In this document: one piece after another, positions 6,228 to 10,909 of the stretch
Position numbering within the stretch: position 1 is the first letter of the stretch
Layout of the letters: each line of letters opens with the position of its first letter
Assembly: GCA_024405075.1 (NCBI GenBank)
Contig: JAKSPG010000008.1
Span: 1 to 18,309 of the forward strand
Direction of reading: 5' to 3'
DNA length: 18,309 bases
Source of the DNA: Elusimicrobiaceae bacterium
Lineage (GTDB): Bacteria > Elusimicrobiota > Elusimicrobia > Elusimicrobiales > Elusimicrobiaceae
Notes under the pieces: generated by a model
What the model was told of the DNA's origin: nothing
Seen by the model: only the letters and a program-made list of their open reading frames with translations
Databases searched by the model: none
Made by a program: the position numbers and the translations under genes

Positions 6228-6436
6228 GGTTTGCCACAATTCTGCATAGCAGAACGTGGCAAACACTCGGCACAAAACAACCGGGTAATTAGTCCGCCTG
6301 TTTTGTGCCTGATAACGACTGTCTTTGGACTTCGCTATGGCCTTTGGTATCCCAAAAGCTATCCGTACACAGTTTGTACGGTTCCAAAAACAGATTAAAT
6401 TGTACGCGGGTATTTTTCACACCCGGTGTTTACTAC
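6172..6436 (-). ncRNA. Structured leader RNA or stand-alone ncRNA, class unknown
   Basis: The minus-strand transcript predicted from about 6436 to the T tract at 6172 has no protein-coding look and is packed with perfect helices (plus coordinates): 6363-6369/6375-6381 (7 bp), 6342-6347/6352-6357 (6 bp with a GATA loop), 6269-6279/6299-6309 (11 bp, 19-nt loop), 6229-6237/6256-6264 (9 bp) capped by 6240-6245/6249-6254 (6 bp), and a 20-bp terminator hairpin at 6179-6227. The 9-nt terminator loop (6199-6207) is exactly complementary to 6329-6337. The helix can extend to GCC/GGC and CCAAA/TTTGG on either side, about 17 bp, and would then destroy the terminator. It lies just upstream of prepilin 2. 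I looked for T-box, c-di-GMP-I, cobalamin, tmRNA, RNase P, SRP and 6S hallmarks and saw none. It may be a riboswitch/attenuator or an independent ncRNA. Confidence 0.6.
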
Positions 6437-6442
6437 CTTTTT

Positions 6443-6472
6443 ATCCTATCAAAAACCGGGCGTTTTTGGCAA
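6443..6472 (-). promoter_or_regulatory. Candidate promoter of the structured RNA
   Basis: Minus strand: TTGCCA (6467-6472), 18-bp spacer, TAGGAT (6443-6448) preceded by TGA, so a TGn extended -10. The predicted transcription start is near 6436. It begins directly after the T tract of the lexA terminator, which makes an independent transcription unit plausible. Confidence 0.45.
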
Positions 6473-6474
6473 AT

Positions 6475-6508
6475 AAAAAAACCGGAGCTGTTTTTTTTGG
6501 CTCCGGTT
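6475..6508 (-). terminator. Intrinsic terminator after the LexA-like gene
   Basis: Minus strand: 9-bp perfect stem (6500-6508 with 6480-6488), an A-rich 11-nt loop, then a T6 run (6475-6480). It lies about 50 nt beyond the lexA stop codon and separates lexA from the structured RNA. Confidence 0.85.
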
Positions 6509-6559
6509 GAGGTTACAGCCAGTCGCCCCGGGTGTGCGCCCGCAGGCAGCAGGAAGAAT

Positions 6560-7168
6560 TTAACACGTGACGCTGCGCTTAATGATACTGCGCACAATGC
6601 CTTCCACATGAAAGGAGGTCTTATCCGCCACGATAGGGGTGTAGTGCGGGTTTTCCGATTGCAAAATGACGTTTTTGCCGTCCTGGGTAAAGCGTTTGAC
6701 CATCACTTCGCCGTTGTTGACGCACACCACCACATCTTTATTTTTAGGTTGGCGGCTTTGCTCCACGATTAGCCAATCTTTGGGTGAAATTAGGTTTTCC
6801 ATAGAGTCACCTTTGGCTTCCACCATAAACCCTTTGCACGCAGGAAAATAAATCATGCTCGGGTCCACGGGTACAATGCGCGTAGGTGTGCCGTCCAAAA
6901 TCGTGCCTTCCGGCCCGCATTTGGCCATGCCGTACATGTTGAGGTAAACAACGTTGCGCTCCGGGTCTTTTAACACAATGTAGTTGCGCGGATTGGCAGG
7001 GTTGCGCTTTAAGTACCCTTTCTTTTCCAACTGTTTGATGTGGTGAAACACCACGCTTTTACTGCTTACATCAAGCCGATCGGCCAATTCTTCCATGGTT
7101 AGCGGGTCGGCGATGTTTGTCTTCAAAATATCTAACAGTTGGGCTTGTTTAGGATGAAGAGATTTCAT
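6560..7168 (-). CDS. lexA: LexA-like transcriptional repressor (HTH plus S24 self-cleaving domain)
   Basis: 202 residues from the ATG at 7168, which has AGGAGG five bases upstream; a start five codons earlier is possible but less likely. Residues 1-65 form a winged helix-turn-helix (LTMEELADRLDVSSKSVVFHHIKQLEKKGYL), and residues 80-198 an S24/LexA-type latent protease. Ser122 in KGDSM and Lys158 in VMVKRF form the usual catalytic dyad at normal spacing. The expected Ala-Gly cleavage site appears as Cys84-Gly85 (MAKCGPEG), as in UmuD. The family represses SOS genes until RecA filaments trigger self-cleavage. A tandem TGTTCTATAA repeat just upstream suggests autoregulation. A different S24 regulator, not the SOS LexA itself, cannot be excluded. 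Confidence 0.88.
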   Translation of the reverse strand: MKSLHPKQAQLLDILKTNIADPLTMEELADRLDVSSKSVVFHHIKQLEKKGYLKRNPANPRNYIVLKDPERNVVYLNMYGMAKCGPEGTILDGTPTRIVPVDPSMIYFPACKGFMVEAKGDSMENLISPKDWLIVEQSRQPKNKDVVVCVNNGEVMVKRFTQDGKNVILQSENPHYTPIVADKTSFHVEGIVRSIIKRSVTC

Positions 7169-7192
7169 GTTTCCTCCTGCCACTTTATTTTC

Positions 7193-7214
7193 TGTTCTAT
7201 AATTTGTTCTATAA
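7193..7214 (-). promoter_or_regulatory. Candidate LexA operator: two direct repeats upstream of lexA
   Basis: TGTTCTATAA occurs twice, at 7193-7202 and 7205-7214, on a 12-bp period (GTTC-N8-GTTC; as GAAC-N8-GAAC on the gene strand). It lies 25-46 bp upstream of the lexA ATG in an AT-rich promoter region, and each copy contains a -10-like TATAGA on the gene strand. Direct-repeat LexA sites of the form GTTC-N7-GTTC are known in Alphaproteobacteria; this one has one extra base in the gap. Confidence 0.5.
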
Positions 7215-7307
7215 AATTTTTGCGTTGCAAGTAAAATAAATTTGGCATTTTACCTAAAAAATAAGCATTTTTTTAATCAAATTCAACGGCCAAACAGATG
7301 AACTCTT

Positions 7308-7335
7308 TTGAGGGCACGTTTAAATTTTTTACAAT
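7308..7335 (+). promoter_or_regulatory. Promoter of the methyltransferase-like gene
   Basis: TTGAGG (7308-7313), 16-bp spacer, TACAAT (7330-7335). The predicted start of transcription is about 7342, only two bases before the ATG at 7344, and no Shine-Dalgarno sequence is present, so the mRNA is nearly leaderless. Confidence 0.5.
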
Positions 7336-7343
7336 ATATATAT

Positions 7344-8198
7344 ATGAATTACGAAAACACCCGCGCCCTGGCGCTTTTGGGCAATTACTTAAACGAACGG
7401 GCTGATTTTATCTCGCCCGGTGAGGTGCATGCGCTGGCGGAACTGGGCCTTACGCCGGAGCACGCCGTGGCGCAGTTGGTGGCGGCTGCGTGCGGGCTAG
7501 ACATAGAAAATAACGCCGAAGATAAAGCGTTATTTCAAACGTATTTTAACAGTAATTTCCACTTGCTTGACGCACAAAAATACGGTGCGGATGATTACCT
7601 GCGTTTGGTGCGTTTCCCCGTTGGGTTGCAACAACAGGGCATATCGTTTTGCACGCAACAGTACCGCCCATATGAATGCTTTGTATGCAACGATTTTCGT
7701 CGCGGAATGCGGGGGGAAGCGTTGGCACAAATCGGTTTTTTTGAACAGGCCTTTTCGTACCCGGCAGTGCTGGAAAACGGTCGTTTGTGGATGAGTGTAA
7801 CTCCTAACGAAATTGAAACGATGCGCGGAGCAATTGGCCGGGCGCGCGGGCGGGTAGTCACGTATGGGCTGGGGCTTGGGTATTTTGCCTTTCACGCCAG
7901 CCAAAAACCGGAGGTTTTAGAGGTGACCGTAGTGGAAAAAAATCCGCAGCTTATTTCGCTTTTCAGTACGCATATTCTGCCGCAATTTAAGCATACTCAT
8001 AAAATTAAAATCGTGGAACAGGACGCGCTTGATTTTGCAGATAAGGCCGACGTAGTTTCTTGTTTTGATTACGTATTTGCCGATTTGTGGCGCGACGTTA
8101 GTGACGGCCTTACGTTGTACCGCCGGTTAAAGCGTTTGGAGCCGGCCGGCATTTGCGCAGACTACTGGATAGAAGAAACGTTGCGCTGTTATTTATAG
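7344..8198 (+). CDS. SAM-dependent methyltransferase-fold protein of unknown substrate
   Basis: 284 residues from the ATG at 7344; a start 12 codons upstream is open but would lie in front of the promoter's -10 box. The N-terminal half (about 1-165) is not recognised. The C-terminal half is a Rossmann methyltransferase fold: motif I VVTYGLGLGYFAF (171-183), acidic Glu198 at the end of strand beta-2 (VTVVEKNP), Asp227 in VEQDALDF, and FDYVFADLW (241-249) as motif IV. The layout resembles spermidine-synthase-like or rRNA-methyltransferase-like folds, but the target is unknown and activity is inferred only from fold. The next gene (LPS kinase) has its own TATAAT box in the 84-bp gap. Confidence 0.75.
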   Translation: MNYENTRALALLGNYLNERADFISPGEVHALAELGLTPEHAVAQLVAAACGLDIENNAEDKALFQTYFNSNFHLLDAQKYGADDYLRLVRFPVGLQQQGISFCTQQYRPYECFVCNDFRRGMRGEALAQIGFFEQAFSYPAVLENGRLWMSVTPNEIETMRGAIGRARGRVVTYGLGLGYFAFHASQKPEVLEVTVVEKNPQLISLFSTHILPQFKHTHKIKIVEQDALDFADKADVVSCFDYVFADLWRDVSDGLTLYRRLKRLEPAGICADYWIEETLRCYL

Positions 8199-8232
8199 CG
8201 AAAATTTTACACGTGTCGGGAAGGCAATTTTA

Positions 8233-8238
8233 TATAAT
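8233..8238 (+). promoter_or_regulatory. -10 box of the LPS kinase gene
   Basis: A perfect TATAAT at 8233-8238 in an AT-rich gap, predicted start near 8245, giving a leader of about 38 nt with a weak GGAAAAAG ribosome binding site. No convincing -35 box at normal spacing. Confidence 0.35.
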
Positions 8239-8282
8239 AAACACGTTACCCAGTTGTTTTAGTTTATTTCGGAAAAAGTATC

Positions 8283-9071
8283 ATGTCCCCTAAAAAACAA
8301 TCCTTGGAAGTAGTAGAAGCCAGTAATTGCCCGTTGCCTGCCGGTTTTTTGACGCAAATTGCCCAATGCTTTGACCACGAAGGACAGACAATTTACAAAG
8401 GGCGCAACGAAATTAAAATTTTCACATTGCCGGACCGGACCGTGTGCGTCAAAAAATACAGCGTGCCGCCGATATTCAACCGAATCTTATATTCGTGCGG
8501 GTTGCGCGTGCCCAAAGCGCGGCGTACGTACGAGAACGCCCACAAAATTTTGGAGCGCGGTTTTAGGACACCTGTTCAATACGGCTATGTATTGACGTGG
8601 AAAAACGGGTGGTTAGGGGAGTCGTACTCGGTAGGGGAATACGTAGAACACGCGGATACTTGCTCCGATGCTTATACCGATAAACCTTTGCGCGACGCGT
8701 TTGCCGGATATACGGCCGATTTGCACGCGCACGGGATGATGCACCGGGATTATATTTTAAACAATATCCTCTATAAACGGACGGGAGATCATTATGAGTT
8801 TACGCTGATTGATATCAACCGTTTTGTTTTTAAATCTTCACCAATACGCGGTTTTTTACAACGGATGAATTTAATGCAGCCCTTCCATAACAACGAAGAA
8901 CTGCAAGACTTTGTATCCGCTTATTGTCGGGCTGCCCAGGCCCCAACCAGTTTGTGTGCACACGTGTTGAGTTTTCGTCGGTGGCGCAACCGCTACAGTA
9001 CGCTCAAGCGGGTACTTAAAAAAATACCGGGTAGCCGGTGGCTGACCCAGCACCGCTCGTCTGCCAAATAA
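8283..9071 (+). CDS. Lipopolysaccharide kinase-like protein (Kdo/WaaP/InaA family)
   Basis: 262 residues. It has the protein-kinase-like fold used by LPS core kinases: a Lys pair in CVKKYS (57-58) for ATP, Glu84 in the helix RTYENAHKILERGF (helix C equivalent), the catalytic loop DLHAHGMMHRDYILNNILY with Asp156 and Asn161, and LIDINR with Asp177 in place of the DFG aspartate. The family phosphorylates Kdo or heptose of the LPS inner core at the inner face of the cytoplasmic membrane. The C-terminal tail is basic (RRWRNRYSTLKRVLKK), fitting membrane association. The nearby GT9 glycosyltransferase and flippase strengthen an envelope role. Whether the acceptor is Kdo, heptose or something else is not visible. 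Confidence 0.82.
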   Translation: MSPKKQSLEVVEASNCPLPAGFLTQIAQCFDHEGQTIYKGRNEIKIFTLPDRTVCVKKYSVPPIFNRILYSCGLRVPKARRTYENAHKILERGFRTPVQYGYVLTWKNGWLGESYSVGEYVEHADTCSDAYTDKPLRDAFAGYTADLHAHGMMHRDYILNNILYKRTGDHYEFTLIDINRFVFKSSPIRGFLQRMNLMQPFHNNEELQDFVSAYCRAAQAPTSLCAHVLSFRRWRNRYSTLKRVLKKIPGSRWLTQHRSSAK

Positions 9072-9104
9072 AGACAGTTGTTGGCGTGCGAAAACAAAAA
9101 ATTT

Positions 9105-9113
9105 TGTTATACT
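9105..9113 (+). promoter_or_regulatory. Extended -10 promoter of prepilin 3
   Basis: TGT followed by TATACT (9108-9113), a TGn extended -10 element. Predicted start near 9120, giving an 18-nt leader that carries the strong Shine-Dalgarno sequence AAAGGAGGT (9127-9135). Confidence 0.55.
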
Positions 9114-9137
9114 ATTAGTAGACTTAAAGGAGGTTGT

Positions 9138-9623
9138 ATGCTTAAAAAAGGTTTTACGCTTATTGAAATGTTAGTGGTAGTGGTGCTGATAGGTATTTTA
9201 TCTACGGTGGCGTTGTCGCAATACCGGCGCAGTATTGCCCGCGCCCGCGCCACGGAAGCCAACGTGGCAACAAAAGCTTTGTTGGATGCTACGGCCATTT
9301 ACCGCACGATGTACCGTACGTGCCCTACTTCCATGAATGATTTAGATGTGCGCGTTTCGGAATCCGGAAATACGTGGAACTTTGGCCTCGTTTCGGATGA
9401 TCCGGCCTCTCATCAGGATAACTGTGCTGTAACGGTTACCCCTGCAAGCGGGGGTTCGTTCGTTGCCAAGCGGGTGCTGATTAAGAAGCAGACCGCGGCC
9501 GAGTCTGCCGCCGGGTTGCCGATTGGGTCCATGTATTGGGAATGTGTTTCCGGGGATTGTACCGAATTCTTTTTACACGTAGGGGTGCAAAAAGTAGCGG
9601 CCAATTCTACATTCTACCGCTAA
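9138..9623 (+). CDS. Type IV prepilin-like protein 3
   Basis: 161 residues from the ATG at 9138; AAAGGAGGT three bases upstream fixes the start over the longer open frame. MLKKG|FTLIE gives Gly5 at -1 and Glu10 at +5. The hydrophobic helix reads MLVVVVLIGILSTVAL, then SQYRRSIARARATEANVA. Cysteines are in RTCPTSM, DNCAVTV, WECVSGDCTEFF. The CVSGDCTEFF ending resembles the C..N..ACDxF motif of the three-pilin operon at 14105-15816 rather than prepilins 1 and 2. It ends with its own terminator. Confidence 0.92.
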   Translation: MLKKGFTLIEMLVVVVLIGILSTVALSQYRRSIARARATEANVATKALLDATAIYRTMYRTCPTSMNDLDVRVSESGNTWNFGLVSDDPASHQDNCAVTVTPASGGSFVAKRVLIKKQTAAESAAGLPIGSMYWECVSGDCTEFFLHVGVQKVAANSTFYR

Positions 9624-9641
9624 TTCGGTTTATTTTCTTCG

Positions 9642-9671
9642 CCCCGCTTATAATTAAAAGCGGGGTTTTTT
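9642..9671 (+). terminator. Intrinsic terminator after prepilin 3
   Basis: Perfect 8-bp stem CCCCGCTT (9642-9649) / AAGCGGGG (9658-9665), 8-nt loop, T6 run (9666-9671). It is only 13 bp before the next start codon, so the GT9 gene probably relies partly on read-through or on a promoter I cannot see. Confidence 0.88.
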
Positions 9672-9684
9672 ATAGGTAGGGATT

Positions 9685-10857
9685 ATGAGTTTGTATCGTA
9701 AAATTTGCGCGGTGCGCGCTTTGTGTGTTCCGTATGAGATAGGGCGTTGGTTGTGGCACGGTACCTTTGGGTGGTTGGAGCAAAAAGGCGCGTGTTGGTA
9801 CCGGTTGGGAAATAAAAATTTTCAACCAAAACAACCGGCCCAGCGTATTCACCGTCCGCTCTGCCGTCACGAAGCGGTACACTACAACTTGGATAATGCC
9901 CTGCAACAGCCGGGTGTGAAAGGGTTTGCGTTTATCTTTTTTATGGGTATTGGCGATTATTTGTACACTACCCCGCTTTGGCCGCTACTTAAGAAAAAAT
10001 ATCCTCATTTGCCTTTTTACGCCTATGTGGGGGCTTCGTTTGATCGCAACAACTCGCCGTTAGTGGGTAAATTATTGGAGCAAAACCCTTGTTTTGAAAA
10101 AGTGTTTTACTTTAACGGACACCGCCACCCGCTCATTTGGAAGAATTACGATTACGAAGATGCTTTTAAAAATATTCCGCCCGGGTTCTTAGCGATTCCC
10201 GTTTATTACGATTACAGCAAACAAGTAACTCACCGCGTGGTCAGCTTGTTTGATGTGTTCGGCTTGCCGCTGCCGGAAAAGTTACCTGTACCGGTGCTGC
10301 CTTTCCCGGCGGTTGCGCCGCTGGTTGTGGCGCAAACTTTGCAACTGGTGCGCCAAAAAACGGTAGGCAAAAAAGGCGTTGTGTTTTTGCAACTGGATTC
10401 ACGTAGTTCTAATTATACGTATCCGTATGTTCGCGCATTGGCAGAGGGGTTAATTCGAGACGGATACGTGGTCATCAGTGTTACGCCCGGAGGCCCGTTG
10501 GAACGGCCGGAATATATGGAGCTGGACATCAAAAAAATGACCATTAATCAAACGTGGCAACTTTTACATTTGTTAAAGCAGGAAGTAGCGGTGTATGTGA
10601 TTAGCGTGGTTTCTGTTTTCTGGGCGGCCAGTGCCGGGCTTGAATTGCCCAACCTGGGGATGCAACATTGGGTAGATCCGAAAATTCACAACGTGTGGTA
10701 TCCGAATATTGAAGTAATTACGCATCGGTACTATCCGTTTTTACCGCGCGAAAAGCAGCTTATTGCGCCGCCGGAAAGTTACACGCCGCACAACCGCACG
10801 TTGGTGGATTTCAAACCCGATTGGGTACTGAAATGTTTCCACGAAAAATTCGGTTGA
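9685..10857 (+). CDS. Glycosyltransferase family 9-like protein (heptosyltransferase-like)
   Basis: 390 residues. FMGIGDYLYTTPLWPLLKKKYPHLPF (87-111) matches the GT9 N-terminal motif GIGDxLxxTPxxxxLKxxxP of ADP-heptose:LPS heptosyltransferases. The remainder fits a GT-B fold: a linker near 200, then GVVFLQLDSRSSNYTYPY and a second Rossmann part with VISVTPGGP. The usual acceptor/donor signature near the C-terminus is divergent (AVYVISVVSVFWAASAGLELPNLGM in place of DTGxxHLAAAxGxPxIxLF), so donor specificity is uncertain. The N-terminal 75 residues are an extra segment. AGGTAGGG ahead of the ATG serves as ribosome binding site. It converges on the large secreted protein gene through a shared terminator. 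Confidence 0.75.
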   Translation: MSLYRKICAVRALCVPYEIGRWLWHGTFGWLEQKGACWYRLGNKNFQPKQPAQRIHRPLCRHEAVHYNLDNALQQPGVKGFAFIFFMGIGDYLYTTPLWPLLKKKYPHLPFYAYVGASFDRNNSPLVGKLLEQNPCFEKVFYFNGHRHPLIWKNYDYEDAFKNIPPGFLAIPVYYDYSKQVTHRVVSLFDVFGLPLPEKLPVPVLPFPAVAPLVVAQTLQLVRQKTVGKKGVVFLQLDSRSSNYTYPYVRALAEGLIRDGYVVISVTPGGPLERPEYMELDIKKMTINQTWQLLHLLKQEVAVYVISVVSVFWAASAGLELPNLGMQHWVDPKIHNVWYPNIEVITHRYYPFLPREKQLIAPPESYTPHNRTLVDFKPDWVLKCFHEKFG

Positions 10858-10864
10858 CTTTAAA

Positions 10865-10899
10865 AAAAATTCCCCCGGTTGATGGCCGGGGGAATTTTT
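10865..10899. terminator. Bidirectional intrinsic terminator
   Basis: A 14-bp perfect stem (10865-10878 with 10886-10899) whose GC core is flanked by A5 on the left and T5 on the right, with a 7-nt loop. It therefore works in both directions and sits between the convergent GT9 gene and the large secreted protein gene. Confidence 0.9.
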
Positions 10900-10909
10900 G
10901 GGTGGCTCG

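Noticed and set aside
6227..6237. GGCAAACC on the minus strand, resembling the c-di-GMP-I (GEMM) riboswitch core near a pilin gene
   Set aside because: These bases are the 3' arm of a perfect 9-bp hairpin and its flank; the GAAA-capped helix and the GGGACGCAAAGCC partner block of GEMM are absent.
6305..6772. 155-codon plus-strand open frame over the structured RNA and the lexA 3' end
   Set aside because: It is antisense to lexA and spans the lexA terminator, with no ribosome site and no recognisable protein features.
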